A stretch of 64,000 nt of DNA from Flavisolibacter amylovorans (GCF_039541815.1 NZ_BAABGY010000006.1:62001-126000); one strand, 5' to 3'. Positions 36,898 to 46,117 are shown, counted from the stretch's first letter. Notes: generated by a model not told the origin, from the sequence alone. Numbers and translations are program-made.

Positions 36898-38189
36898 GCA
36901 CCCAGCACCTCGTTCATCCGCGCGCGGATGTCTTCTGTGCCCAGGTTGCCCAGGCTGCCCTCGTGGGTATGATGGAGCCCTTTGGAAAGATCCCAGCCGA
37001 AGGTGCCGGCCTCGATGTCGTTGCCGACCTGCCGATAGGCTTCCCGGAACGGGATTCCCTGGTTCACCAGCGCATTCACGGCTTCTACGCTGAATACGTA
37101 TTTGTATTTCTCCTCTTCCAGGATGCCGCCCCGTATTTCTACGTTCGAGAGCATCAGGTGGGCCATCTGCAGGCACTGCTTCAGTTCGTCCAGCGCAGGG
37201 AAGAGAATCTCCTTCGTCAGCTGCAGGTCGCGGTGATAGCCGGAGGGGAGGTTGGTGAGCAGCAACGCGAGCTCGTTGGGCAGGGCTTGCAGGCGATTGC
37301 CCTTGGCGCGGATCAGCTCGAATACGTCGGGGTTCTTCTTATGCGGCATGATGCTGCTGCCGGTGGTGAGCTCCGGCGGGAAGGAGATAAAGCCGAAGTT
37401 CTGGCTCAGGTACAGGCAGCAGTCCATCGACAGGCGGGCGAGCGTGGCGCCGATGCCGGCAAGGGCCATAGCTACCGTGCGTTCCGTTTTACCCCGGCTC
37501 ATCTGCGCATATACGGCGTTGTGGTGCAGCCCGTCGAAGCCGAGGAGCTCCGTGGTGCGCGTGCGGCTGAGCGGGAAGGAGGAGCCGTAGCCGGCGCCGG
37601 AGCCCAGCGGGTTGCGGTTGCAGAGGCGGTAGGCGGTGGCGAGCAGGTCGAGGTCGTCGGTGAGGCTCTCGGCATAAGCCCCGAACCAAAGGCCGAACGA
37701 GGAAGGCATGGCCACTTGCAGGTGGGTGTAGCCGGGCAGCAGCTTGTCTTTTAAGCGCTCGCTCTGCTCTAGCAACAGGTCGAAAAGGGTACGCGCTTCA
37801 TCGCGTAGTTCCAGCAACTGTGCACGGAGAAACAGCTTGATATCGACAGCCACCTGGTCGTTGCGGCTGCGGCCGCTGTGGATCTTCTTGCCGGTGTCGC
37901 CGATGCGCTGCGTGAGCAGTAGTTCTACCTGTGAGTGCACGTCTTCCACGCCGGGTTCGATCCCAAACGTGCCGGCCTCGATCTCCTGAGCGATCGTCTG
38001 CAGCGCAGCCACGGCGGTCGCCGATTCCTCCGGTGTCATCAGTCCTACCTCACCGAGCATCGTGACGTGCGCGATCGATCCCTGCACGTCGTAGCGGGCC
38101 AGCAGCCCATCGAACTCGGTGTCGCGGCCCACGGTAAAGCGCTCGATGCGCTGGGCTACCTCGGTATTGTCTTTTTGCCAGAGCTTCAT
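36876..38189 (-). CDS. argH: Argininosuccinate lyase
   Basis: Cleaves argininosuccinate to arginine and fumarate, the last step of arginine synthesis. 437 residues from the ATG at 38187-38189 (MKLWQKDNTEVAQR); the longer open frame to 38495 is an artefact because it runs antisense-like through the preceding gene in another frame. The family signature around the catalytic serine (GSSIMPHKKNPD) and the N-terminal HSGRSRNDQV motif are intact. The start overlaps the upstream deacylase stop by 4 bp (ATGA). It is the last gene of the operon; a GNRQT tail is derived from intergenic repeat. Confidence 0.96.
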   Translation of the reverse strand: MKLWQKDNTEVAQRIERFTVGRDTEFDGLLARYDVQGSIAHVTMLGEVGLMTPEESATAVAALQTIAQEIEAGTFGIEPGVEDVHSQVELLLTQRIGDTGKKIHSGRSRNDQVAVDIKLFLRAQLLELRDEARTLFDLLLEQSERLKDKLLPGYTHLQVAMPSSFGLWFGAYAESLTDDLDLLATAYRLCNRNPLGSGAGYGSSFPLSRTRTTELLGFDGLHHNAVYAQMSRGKTERTVAMALAGIGATLARLSMDCCLYLSQNFGFISFPPELTTGSSIMPHKKNPDVFELIRAKGNRLQALPNELALLLTNLPSGYHRDLQLTKEILFPALDELKQCLQMAHLMLSNVEIRGGILEEEKYKYVFSVEAVNALVNQGIPFREAYRQVGNDIEAGTFGWDLSKGLHHTHEGSLGNLGTEDIRARMNEVLGAFGNRQT

Positions 38190-39259
38190 GCGGTATGCTT
38201 TAGGAGTTCGATATACAATTCGATGCCTTCGCGGATCTCGTGGAGGTGGATGTATTCGTCGGCGGTGTGGCTGCGGGCCGAGTCGCCGGGTCCGATCTTG
38301 AGCGCCGGGAAGGGCATCAGCGCCTTGTCGGAGGAAGTAGGAGAGCCATAGGTGCTGCGGCCCAGCGCGAGCCCCGCCTGCACCAGCGGGTGGCTTTCCG
38401 CGATCAGCGTGGAGCGGAGGCGGCAGCTGCGCGGCGTCAGGGTGCTTTGCACGCGGGATTGCAGCAGCGCCAGCACTTCCTCGTGGGTGTAGCATTCATT
38501 CAGGCGCACGTCCACCACGAAGCGACAGGTGTCGGGCACTACGTTGTGCGCCTTGTTCTCCGTTTCGATCACGGTCACGTTCAGCGACACCGGGCCAAGA
38601 AAGGGGGAGACCTTATCGAACGAAGTGGCGTACAGAGCCTGGATATCGGCGACGGCTTTTACCAGGGCATTGTCGCCCTCGTTGCGCGCGGCATGGCCGG
38701 CCCGGCCGGTTGCTTCGGCGTCGATCACCAGCAGGCCGCGCTCGGCGATGGCGAGTTGCATTTGCGTGGGCTCGCCCACCAGCGCGCCATCGACCGGGCC
38801 CAGCAGCGGGAGTACCGACTCGATCCCGCCGGTTCCCGAGATCTCTTCTTCGGCCGTGGCCGCGAGCACCAGGTTGAACGGGAGGTCCGGCTCCTCGTAG
38901 AAATACAGGAAGGCGGCGATCAGCGATACGAGGGGGCCGCCGGCATCGTTGCTGCCGAGACCATAGAGCTTGCCGTCGATCTCCGCGGGCACGAAGGGGG
39001 CGCGGGTGTAGCCCGGGTTGGGCTTAACGGTGTCGTGGTGGGAGTTGAGCAGCCAGGTCGGCAGCCCGGGGCGGTAGTGCCTGTTGCGGGCGAGCACATT
39101 GTGCCCGTATCGCTTCACGGATACGCCGCGCGCCTGCAGGAATCCGGCGATGTGCTGCGCGGTACCCGCTTCTTCCCGGCTCAGCGAGGGGATGGCGATG
39201 AGGCCGCGCAGGAGCGTGCCGGCATCTTCGGTGACGGTATGGAGGCGTTCCTTATTCAT
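38186..39259 (-). CDS. M20 family deacylase, probable N-acyl-citrulline/ornithine deacylase (ArgE role)
   Basis: Zinc-dependent M20 amidohydrolase, 357 residues, starting MNKERLHTVTEDAG. Metal-site motifs are visible: LLNSHHDTVKPN, GLGSNDAGGPL, AATAEEEISGTGG and a late HTADEYI. In the operon it stands where argE is expected. Because the carbamoyltransferase here is of the N-acylornithine type, the true substrate is more likely N-acylcitrulline than N-acetylornithine; that is inferred from the pathway. The ATG overlaps the argB stop by 8 bp and the stop overlaps the argH start. Confidence 0.88.
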   Translation of the reverse strand: MNKERLHTVTEDAGTLLRGLIAIPSLSREEAGTAQHIAGFLQARGVSVKRYGHNVLARNRHYRPGLPTWLLNSHHDTVKPNPGYTRAPFVPAEIDGKLYGLGSNDAGGPLVSLIAAFLYFYEEPDLPFNLVLAATAEEEISGTGGIESVLPLLGPVDGALVGEPTQMQLAIAERGLLVIDAEATGRAGHAARNEGDNALVKAVADIQALYATSFDKVSPFLGPVSLNVTVIETENKAHNVVPDTCRFVVDVRLNECYTHEEVLALLQSRVQSTLTPRSCRLRSTLIAESHPLVQAGLALGRSTYGSPTSSDKALMPFPALKIGPGDSARSHTADEYIHLHEIREGIELYIELLKHTA

Positions 39260-40040
39260 GTACGATGCGGGTGCCGGTTCGTCCCTGCACCAGTTGCGGC
39301 AGGTCTTCCGCCTTGCCGATCAGCACTTCGCGTACGCCGCTGCGCAGCGCGGCGAAGGCGTTATCCAGCTTGGGGATCATGCCGGAGTGCACGGATCCGT
39401 CGGTTTTCAGTTGGTCATAGGAAGCGGGCGTGATGGAAGCGATAAGCGAGGCATCGTCATCGGCATCGCGGAGCACGCCGCTTTTTTCAAAGGAATACAC
39501 GAGGTGTACGTCGAAGCGCGCAGCGAGGGCTTTCGCCGTTTCCTGCGCGATGGTGTCGGCATTGGTGTTGAGCAATTGTCCGTTTCCGTCGTGCGTGATC
39601 GGGGCCAGCACCACTGAAAGCCCGCTATCGAGCTGCGTTGACAGCAGGTCCAGGTTCACGGCGTCCACGTCGCCGGCAAAGCCGTAATCGACCGCGCCTT
39701 TGGCCGCCCGCTTGTGCGCGCGGATCGCGTCGCCGTCGGTGCCGGAGAGCCCGATCGCCGGGCAGCCCGCGGCGTACAGGCCCGCTACGATGTTCTTGTT
39801 GATATAGCCGGCATACACCATGGTCACCACCTTCAGCGTCTCAGGGTCGGTGATGCGGCGGCCGTCGACGAGCTGTTGCGGAATACCGAGGGCGTCGCCG
39901 ATGCGGGTGGCGAGCTTTCCACCGCCGTGCACGAGCACTTTCTTGCCCGGCAGGGCGGCGAAGGCCTCGAGGAAGGCCGCCAGCTTTTGCGCGTCGTCGA
40001 TGATGTTGCCGCCGATCTTGATGACGTATACCGGTTCCAT
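39252..40040 (-). CDS. argB: Acetylglutamate kinase (N-acylglutamate kinase)
   Basis: Phosphorylates the gamma-carboxyl of N-acylglutamate. 262 residues from the ATG at 40038-40040 (MEPVYVIKIGGN); upstream in-frame codons belong to the end of the carbamoyltransferase gene. Kinase-fold motifs include VIKIGGNIID, VLVHGGGKLATRIG, IGLSGTDGDAIRA, LNTNADTIAQETA and a late SGMIPKLDNAFAAL. The start shares one base with the previous stop. No N-terminal extension typical of arginine-inhibited long forms is present, so strong allosteric inhibition is not obvious from sequence. Confidence 0.95.
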   Translation of the reverse strand: MEPVYVIKIGGNIIDDAQKLAAFLEAFAALPGKKVLVHGGGKLATRIGDALGIPQQLVDGRRITDPETLKVVTMVYAGYINKNIVAGLYAAGCPAIGLSGTDGDAIRAHKRAAKGAVDYGFAGDVDAVNLDLLSTQLDSGLSVVLAPITHDGNGQLLNTNADTIAQETAKALAARFDVHLVYSFEKSGVLRDADDDASLIASITPASYDQLKTDGSVHSGMIPKLDNAFAALRSGVREVLIGKAEDLPQLVQGRTGTRIVHE

Positions 40041-40993
40041 TATGCTTGCTTCAGGATTTCCGAAAGTACGGCCTGGGCGGCCCATACGCGGTTGGCTGCC
40101 TGTTGGGTCACGAGGCTGTGGGGCGAGTCGAGTACTTCGTCGGACAGCTCCACGTTGCGGCGCACGGGCAGGCAGTGCATCACCCCGGCGTTGTTGGTGG
40201 CTTTCAGCTTGTCGAGCGTCAGCATCCAGTTGCCGGATGCGGGCGGCATCTTCCCATAGTCTTCATAGGCGCTCCAGTTCTTGACGTAGACGTAATCGGC
40301 GCCTTCCAATGCTTCGTCCTGGCTGGAGGTGAGTGTGGCTCCGGTTATGAATTCCTCTTTCAGCGCGTAGCCTTCGGGGTGCGTGACCACGAAGTCGGCG
40401 GCGCCCCAGGCGGTCATCCATTGCGCGAAGGAGTTGGCCACGCATTGGGGCAGGGGTTTTACGTGGGGCGCCCAGGTGAGTACCACCCTGGGCTTGCGCT
40501 GCTCTTTAAATGTTTCGGTGATGGTGAGTACGTCGGTGAGGCTTTGCAGCGGGTGCAGGGTGGCGCTCTCGAGGCTGACCACCGGAATGCCGGAGTAGCG
40601 CACAAAGGCGTTGAGGGTGCGTTCGCTGTAATCGGCCGCGCGGTCCTGCAACGAAGGAAAGGTGCGCAGCGCGAGGATGTCGAAATATTGCCCGAGGATC
40701 GGCGCGGCGTCCTTGACGTGCTCCACGGTGCTGCCGTTCATGACAGCGCCGTCGGCGAACTCGAGGGCCCAGCCTTCGGCGCCTACGTTGAATACGATGG
40801 CTTCCATGCCGAGGTGCTGCGCGGCCACCTGGGTGGAGAGGCGCGTGCGCAGGCTCGGGTTGAGGAAGAGGAGGCCGATGCGCCTGCCGGCGCCGAGGCC
40901 CTTGTCGCGGAAGCGGTCTGCCTTGTAGGCGAGCCCGGTAGCTACGAGTGCGTCGATGTCGAAAACGTCGTGAGCGGAAAGGAACTGTTTCAC
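40040..40993 (-). CDS. argF': N-acylornithine carbamoyltransferase (ArgF')
   Basis: Transfers the carbamoyl group to N-acetyl- or N-succinyl-ornithine, giving N-acylcitrulline. 317 residues with a GTG start. Carbamoyl-phosphate site FLNPSLRTRLSTQ, the segment NVGAEGWALEFADGAVMNG and the HCLPVRRNVELSD motif place it in the acylornithine branch (Xanthomonas AOTCase, Bacteroides SOTCase) rather than with classic OTCase. I cannot decide between acetyl and succinyl use from sequence alone. The gene is 7 bp after argD. The enzyme implies deacylation after, not before, carbamoylation. Confidence 0.92.
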   Translation of the reverse strand: MKQFLSAHDVFDIDALVATGLAYKADRFRDKGLGAGRRIGLLFLNPSLRTRLSTQVAAQHLGMEAIVFNVGAEGWALEFADGAVMNGSTVEHVKDAAPILGQYFDILALRTFPSLQDRAADYSERTLNAFVRYSGIPVVSLESATLHPLQSLTDVLTITETFKEQRKPRVVLTWAPHVKPLPQCVANSFAQWMTAWGAADFVVTHPEGYALKEEFITGATLTSSQDEALEGADYVYVKNWSAYEDYGKMPPASGNWMLTLDKLKATNNAGVMHCLPVRRNVELSDEVLDSPHSLVTQQAANRVWAAQAVLSEILKQA

Positions 40994-41000
40994 GGTAGTA

Positions 41001-42170
41001 TTACGGTTGAAGTGATGCGTTGGTGGAGGTTGCCGTCAGTGCGTGCACGCTGCCTGCGAGCGCGGCGAGGAACTCGTCGATCTCGGCGCGGGTGATGTTG
41101 AGGGCCGGCAACAGGCGCACCACATTCGGTTTCGCTTCACCGGTGAAAATGTGCTGCTCCATCAGGAGGTGCTTGCGCAGGTCTTTGAGGGGCGCCGGCA
41201 GGTCGAAGCCGATCATGAGGCCCTTGCCACGTACGTTCTCGAAGTGTCCCATTGCCTGCAGGCGTTCCACCAGGTAGGCGCCGTTTTCTGCCGCCTGCTG
41301 CAGGAGGTCCTCCTGCGCGATCACTTCGAGTACGCCAAGGCCCGCGGCGCAGGCGAGGTGGTTGCCGCCGAAGGTGGTGCCCAGCATGCCGTGCTTCGGG
41401 GCGATGTGCGGCGCCACGAGGATGCCGCCCACCGGGAAGCCGTTGCCCATGCCCTTGGCCATCGTATAGATGTCGGCATCGACGCCCGCCCAGTCCGTCG
41501 TAAAGAATTTGCCGCTGCGCCCGTAGCCGCACTGCACTTCGTCGGCAATGAAGAGGGCGCCGCTTTCCGTGCAGTGGCGGCGGATCGCCTGAAGAAAGGA
41601 GTCGCTGGCCACGGTGATGCCGCCTACGCCTTGTATGGCCTCGATGATCACGGCGGCCGTGTCGGCACCGTGTTCCCGGAAGTAGGCATCCAGCGCGGCT
41701 TCGTCGTTGAACGGCAGGAACGTGACGTGCTCCGTCTCGTTTACAGGGGCCACGATCGCGGGGTTGTCGGTGGCGGCTACGGCGAGCGACGTGCGGCCGT
41801 GAAAGGCTTTTTGGAAGGCTACGATCTTTTTGCGGCCGGTATGGAAGGAGGCGAGCTTGAGCGCGTTCTCGTTGGCTTCGGCGCCTGAGTTGATCAGGAA
41901 GAGTTGGTAGTGGGGGCGGCCGCTCACTTCCCCGAGCTTGTCGGCCAGCGCCTGCTGGATGGGGATGCGGACCGAGTTGGAGTAGAAGGCGATCTGGCGG
42001 AGCTGCTCCTCGATGCGCCGCACCCAATGCGGGTGCGTGTGGCCGATGGAGATCACGGCATGGCCGCCATAGAGATCGAGGTAGCGCTGGCCTTGATCGT
42101 CCCATACCCGGGAGCCTTCGGCACACACGATATTGATGTCGTTGATGGGGTATACGTCGAACAGCTTCAT
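41001..42170 (-). CDS. argD: Acetylornithine/succinylornithine aminotransferase
   Basis: PLP-dependent class III aminotransferase, 389 residues (MKLFDVYPINDINIV), converting N-acylglutamate semialdehyde to N-acylornithine. Visible motifs are YLDLYGGHAVISIGHTHPH, NSGAEANENALKLA, FHGRT, the cofactor aspartate in LFIADEVQCGYGR and the PLP lysine in MAKGMGNGFPVGG, with TTFGGNHLACAAG after it. The start overlaps the proC stop by 4 bp. Full length for the family. Confidence 0.95.
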   Translation of the reverse strand: MKLFDVYPINDINIVCAEGSRVWDDQGQRYLDLYGGHAVISIGHTHPHWVRRIEEQLRQIAFYSNSVRIPIQQALADKLGEVSGRPHYQLFLINSGAEANENALKLASFHTGRKKIVAFQKAFHGRTSLAVAATDNPAIVAPVNETEHVTFLPFNDEAALDAYFREHGADTAAVIIEAIQGVGGITVASDSFLQAIRRHCTESGALFIADEVQCGYGRSGKFFTTDWAGVDADIYTMAKGMGNGFPVGGILVAPHIAPKHGMLGTTFGGNHLACAAGLGVLEVIAQEDLLQQAAENGAYLVERLQAMGHFENVRGKGLMIGFDLPAPLKDLRKHLLMEQHIFTGEAKPNVVRLLPALNITRAEIDEFLAALAGSVHALTATSTNASLQP

Positions 42171-42964
42171 TTCTGGTAGAGTTGACCGGCGATGTTCGCC
42201 GAGAGTTTGATGCCTTTGATCATGGCGGAGGAAAGCCCCTGGTGCTCCATCTCGTTGAGGCCGGCGATGGTGCAGCCTTTTGGAGAGGTCACCTTGTCGA
42301 TCTCTTCCTCGGGGTGGGCGCCTTCCGCCAGCAATTGCGCGGCGCCGAGCGCGGTCTGTGCGGCGATGCGGATGGCCTCGTGCGCATGGAAGCCGATCTC
42401 CACGCCGCCCTGCGCCGCGGCGCGGATGGAGCGGAGGAAGAAGGCGATGCCGCAGGCGCAGAGGGCCGTAGCCGCGCTCATGAGCTCCTCGTTGATGACG
42501 ATGGAGGATCCCATGGTATCGAATAGTCCTTGTACGAACTGCAGGTCTTCCGGTGTAGCGCCGGCTGCGGCGAGGCAGGTCATCGAAGCCTTCACGCGGA
42601 GCGCGGTGTTGGGCATCGCGCGTACGGCGCGCAGGCCGTCGCCCAGGGCGGCGCGCAGGTCCTGCAGCGGCACGCCGGTGACCACCGACACCACGAGCTG
42701 CTGCTCCGTGTTCAGCGCCGGCGCGATCTCGGCGAGCACGCCTTTCAGCTGCTGCGGGAGCACGCAGAGGAACACGACGTCGGCTTCTTCGATGGCAGCC
42801 GCGTTATCGGTGCTTACGGAGTATCCCTGCTCCCGAAGGGCTACGAGTGCGGCTTCATTGCGGCGCGTCAGCGTGATGTCGGCGGCGCTGCAGCGGCCCG
42901 AGTTGCGGAGGCCTTCGGCGAGGGCCATCCCGATATTTCCGGCCCCGAGGATGGTTGCTTTCAT
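42167..42964 (-). CDS. proC: Pyrroline-5-carboxylate reductase
   Basis: NAD(P)H-dependent reductase for the last proline step, 265 residues from the ATG at 42962-42964 (MKATILGAGNIGMALAEGL, the Rossmann fingerprint). The family signature region near the C-terminus (AAQTALGAAQLL, KVTSPKGCTIAGLNEME) is present. It sits inside the arginine operon between argC and argD, an arrangement common in Bacteroidota, and links ornithine-derived and glutamate-derived pyrroline-5-carboxylate to proline. One base separates it from the argC stop. Confidence 0.93.
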   Translation of the reverse strand: MKATILGAGNIGMALAEGLRNSGRCSAADITLTRRNEAALVALREQGYSVSTDNAAAIEEADVVFLCVLPQQLKGVLAEIAPALNTEQQLVVSVVTGVPLQDLRAALGDGLRAVRAMPNTALRVKASMTCLAAAGATPEDLQFVQGLFDTMGSSIVINEELMSAATALCACGIAFFLRSIRAAAQGGVEIGFHAHEAIRIAAQTALGAAQLLAEGAHPEEEIDKVTSPKGCTIAGLNEMEHQGLSSAMIKGIKLSANIAGQLYQK

Positions 42965-42965
42965 A

Positions 42966-43943
42966 TTAAAATCCGGTTGGTTTGAGTCCGAGTCCTGCCC
43001 GCTCATCGAGGCCGAAGAGCAGGTTCATATTTTGTACGGCTTGCCCCGACGCGCCTTTGAGCAGGTTGTCGATGGCGCTGTGCACCACGAGGTGATCGCC
43101 TTCCTGCTCGAGCTGGAGCACGCACTTGTTGGTGTTCACCACCTGCTTCAGGTGAATGGGATCCTGGCTGAGGGCTACGAACGGGTGACCGTAATAATAC
43201 TGTTCAAACAGCGCCTGTACTTCTTCGGGGGAGCGATCGCAGCGGACCGTCGACGAAACGAAGATGCCGCGCGTGAAATCGCCCCGCCAGGGCACGAAGT
43301 GCAGGTGGAAGTCCGCGGCGCCGAGCTGCGCTACGGAGCGGCCGATCTCGCCGCCGTGCTGGTGCGTCAGTGTTTTGTAGGCACCGATGTTGTTGGCCCG
43401 CCAGCTGAAGTGCGACGTGGCGCTGAGGCTTTGGCCGGCGCCGGTTGAGCCGGTGATGCCGGTGGTGTATACATCACCCAGCAGTCCTGCTTTCGCTAGT
43501 GGCAGCAGTCCTAATTGAATGGCCGTAGCAAAGCAGCCTGGGTTGGCGATGTTGACCGCGGTGCGGATCGCCTCGCGGTTCAGTTCGGGCAACCCGTAGG
43601 TGAAGGTGCGGTCGCCAAACACGGCGTTCGCTTCGAGGCGGAAGTCCTGGGAGAGGTCGACGATCCTTACCGAAGGCGCGATCGCGTTTGCCTCCAGGAA
43701 CTTTTTCGATTCGCCATGGCCCACGCAGAGAAAGAGCACGTCGACGTCGGAGTGGAACTCCGATGCAAACAGGAGCTCCGTGTCGCCGAGGAGGTCGCTG
43801 TGCACGGAGTACACGGGCTTGCCGGCGGTGCTGCGGCTGTGCGCGAAGGCAATTTCGACCTGCGGATGGTGGAGCAGCAGGCGCAGGAGCTCGCCGCCGG
43901 TGTACCCCGCCGCGCCGATGATGCCGGCCTTAATCGTTGCCAT
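42966..43943 (-). CDS. argC: N-acetyl-gamma-glutamyl-phosphate reductase
   Basis: Reduces N-acylglutamyl phosphate to the semialdehyde. 325 residues; the Rossmann motif GIIGAAGYTGGELLRLL opens the protein and the catalytic cysteine lies in VNIANPGCFATAIQLGLLPL. TGITGSTGAGQ and PWRGDFTRGIFV are further family motifs. The start overlaps the argG end by 14 bp, consistent with coupled translation. Confidence 0.95.
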   Translation of the reverse strand: MATIKAGIIGAAGYTGGELLRLLLHHPQVEIAFAHSRSTAGKPVYSVHSDLLGDTELLFASEFHSDVDVLFLCVGHGESKKFLEANAIAPSVRIVDLSQDFRLEANAVFGDRTFTYGLPELNREAIRTAVNIANPGCFATAIQLGLLPLAKAGLLGDVYTTGITGSTGAGQSLSATSHFSWRANNIGAYKTLTHQHGGEIGRSVAQLGAADFHLHFVPWRGDFTRGIFVSSTVRCDRSPEEVQALFEQYYYGHPFVALSQDPIHLKQVVNTNKCVLQLEQEGDHLVVHSAIDNLLKGASGQAVQNMNLLFGLDERAGLGLKPTGF

Positions 43944-45129
43944 CGGCCGCGTCTTTTACCTGGTGATAGATGGATACCTGGTTGCCGAAGATCTTCGTGA
44001 AGCCGCGCACGTCGGCGCCGGTCCAGCCCGTGTTCATCTCGCCGTACTTGCCGAACCGGGCGCTCATGAGGTCGTAGGCGGATTCGATGCCGGTGACCTG
44101 GAAGCGGTAGGGCAGGAGCTGTACGAACACGTCGCCCGTAACCTGCTGCTGGGAGGCTGTAAAGAAGGCTTCGATATCGCGCATCACGGGGTCGAGGATC
44201 TGGCCTTCGTGGAGCCAGTTGCCGTAGAAGAGCGCGAGCTGGTCTTTCCAGTTCAGCTGCCACTTGGTGAGCACGTGCTTCTCGAGCGCGTGGTGGGCTT
44301 TGAGGATGATGAGGGGAGCGGCGGCTTCGAAGCCTACGCGGCCCTTGATGCCGATGATGGTGTCGCCCACGTGGATGTCGCGGCCGATGCCGTAGGGCGC
44401 GGCGATGTCTTGCAGGTGTTTGATCGCCTCCGTGGGATGAGCGAAGGGGTGGCCGTTGACGGCGGTGAGCTCGCCTTTTTCGAAGTGCAGGCGCAGCGCC
44501 TCGGTACCGGTCTTCGTTACCGGCGTGGGCCAGGCTTCCTCCGGCAGCATGCCGTTGGAGTGCAGTGTTTCGCGGCCGCCCACGGAGGTGCCCCAGAGGC
44601 CTTTATTGATGGAGTATTGCGCCTTTTCGAAATTCATTTGCACGCCTTTCTCCGTGAGGTAGGCGATCTCCTGCTCGCGGCTCAGCTGCCCGTCGCGGAT
44701 GGGGGTCAGGATGGGGAGGCCGGGCACCAGGATCTGGAAGATCATATCGAAGCGCACCTGGTCGTTGCCGGCGCCGGTGGAGCCGTGGGCTACTGCTTCG
44801 GCGCCTACCGCCTTCGCATGCTCCGCGATGTGGAGGGCCTGCACGAGGCGCTCGGCGCTCACGCTGAGGGGATAGGTATTGTTCTTGAGCACGTTGCCGT
44901 ACACGAGGTAGCGGATGATGCGGTCGTAGTAGGACTTCACCGCGTCGACGGTGGTATGCGTCGTGACGCCGAGGCGCTTTGCGTGTGCTTCGATGCCCGC
45001 GAGCTCCTCATCCGAAAAGCCGCCGGTGTTCACGATGATGCTGTGCACTTCGTAGCCCTGCTCCGCGAGGTAGAGGGCGCAGTAGGTGGTGTCGAGGCCG
45101 CCACTGAATCCGAGGACGATTTTTTTCAT
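43930..45129 (-). CDS. argG: Argininosuccinate synthase
   Basis: ATP-dependent condensation of citrulline with aspartate, 399 residues. The PP-loop FSGGLDTTYCALYL is at the N-terminus; AHGSTGAGNDQVRFD and GRETLHSNGMLPEEAWP are further recognised stretches. It follows the GNAT gene after a 228-bp gap filled with heptad repeats, so its mRNA may have a structured leader or be separately controlled. Slightly shorter than long-type enzymes but complete. Confidence 0.95.
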   Translation of the reverse strand: MKKIVLGFSGGLDTTYCALYLAEQGYEVHSIIVNTGGFSDEELAGIEAHAKRLGVTTHTTVDAVKSYYDRIIRYLVYGNVLKNNTYPLSVSAERLVQALHIAEHAKAVGAEAVAHGSTGAGNDQVRFDMIFQILVPGLPILTPIRDGQLSREQEIAYLTEKGVQMNFEKAQYSINKGLWGTSVGGRETLHSNGMLPEEAWPTPVTKTGTEALRLHFEKGELTAVNGHPFAHPTEAIKHLQDIAAPYGIGRDIHVGDTIIGIKGRVGFEAAAPLIILKAHHALEKHVLTKWQLNWKDQLALFYGNWLHEGQILDPVMRDIEAFFTASQQQVTGDVFVQLLPYRFQVTGIESAYDLMSARFGKYGEMNTGWTGADVRGFTKIFGNQVSIYHQVKDAADGND

Positions 45130-45150
45130 GGTGGTAGTTTCCGTGGTTGG

Positions 45151-45357
45151 TCGGGAATCGGCAATCGGGAATCGGCAATGGTTTCAAGGGATTCGGAGAG
45201 CATCTCTATACAAACACCCCATTGTCGATTCCCGTTTATGTCGAATTTGCGATTGCCGATTGCCGATTCCGTTTATATCGAATTTGCGATTGCCGATTGC
45301 CGATTCCCGATTGCCGTTTATGTCGAATTTGCTATTGCCGATTCCCGATTGCCGTTA
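45151..45357. repeat. Compound heptad-repeat block between the GNAT gene and argG
   Basis: Forward 7-mers (GGGAATC/GGCAATC) occupy 45151-45180 and the complementary 7-mers 45222-45357, so the arms can pair around a 40-bp centre. In the second arm a 16-bp segment, GTTTATGTCGAATTTG, recurs at 45234, 45271 (one change) and 45316, giving a higher-order repeat of 37-45 bp. It occupies nearly the whole gap in the operon. Confidence 0.85.
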
Positions 45358-46050
45358 TTAATGCATCAGGTTAAAGAAGAACAGCTTCAGCTTGCGGCCG
45401 GAGTTGCGGTCGATCTGGAGGCGCTTCAGGAAGCGGTGCTGCTTGAGGCGGAGGAGGCGCTCGAACACGGGACTGCGCTTTTCGAAGTCGGCCTTCAGCT
45501 CCTGCGGCGGCACATGGTCCTTCGGGTCGAAGAGCATGGCCGTGCAGAGGCAGTTCTTGCGCTCCTTGCTCATCAGGATCTCGTAGTTGACGCAGCTCTT
45601 GCAGCCGGCCCAGAACTTCTCGTCGGGCGTCAGCTCCGAGTAGGTGACGGGTTCGTAGCCGAGCTCGCTGTTGATCTTCATCACGGCGAGGCCGGTGGTG
45701 AGGCCGAAGATCTTGGCGTCGGGGTATTTCTCCCGGCTCAACTGGAAGATCCGCTCCTTGATGCGCTTGGCCACACCGCTCTTGCGGAAGTTGGGGGATA
45801 CGATAAGCCCGGAGTTGGCCACGTACTCGCCCTCCCAGGTTTCGATGTAGCAGAAGCCGACCCAGTCGCCCGATTCGGTAAGGGCGATCACGGATTTGCC
45901 TTCGGCCATCTTCTGGGCCACGTATTCGGGGCTGCGCTTGGCGATGCCGGTGCCGCGGGCCCTGGCCGAAGCTTCCATCTCGTCGGTGATGGTGCTGGCA
46001 TAGACCGCATCGGCAGGGGTGGCTACCCTGATGATGATCTGATTTTCCAC
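45358..46050 (-). CDS. GNAT N-acetyltransferase, probable N-acetylglutamate synthase of the arginine operon
   Basis: 230 residues with a GTG start; no in-frame ATG lies nearby upstream. The acetyl-CoA-binding region is visible as SGLIVSPNFRKSGVAKRIKERIF, and the fold continues through INSELGYEPV. The C-terminal part has conserved cysteines (GCKSC, CLCTAM) and a basic tail. As first large gene of the arginine operon, with no other argA or argJ in the cluster, it is the best candidate for making N-acylglutamate; that role is inference from position. A 100-bp leader upstream contains a short ORF and a hairpin. Confidence 0.85.
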   Translation of the reverse strand: MENQIIIRVATPADAVYASTITDEMEASARARGTGIAKRSPEYVAQKMAEGKSVIALTESGDWVGFCYIETWEGEYVANSGLIVSPNFRKSGVAKRIKERIFQLSREKYPDAKIFGLTTGLAVMKINSELGYEPVTYSELTPDEKFWAGCKSCVNYEILMSKERKNCLCTAMLFDPKDHVPPQELKADFEKRSPVFERLLRLKQHRFLKRLQIDRNSGRKLKLFFFNLMH

Positions 46051-46117
46051 GATGTCGTAAAAAGAATTTGGTACGGGACAACCAATCCCATGAATTAACC
46101 GGTGCGGAAGGCGTTCA

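Noticed and set aside
38190..38495. 102-codon N-terminal extension of argH
   Set aside because: It overlaps the preceding deacylase gene in another frame and has no lyase homology; the ATG at 38187-38189 gives the normal family start.
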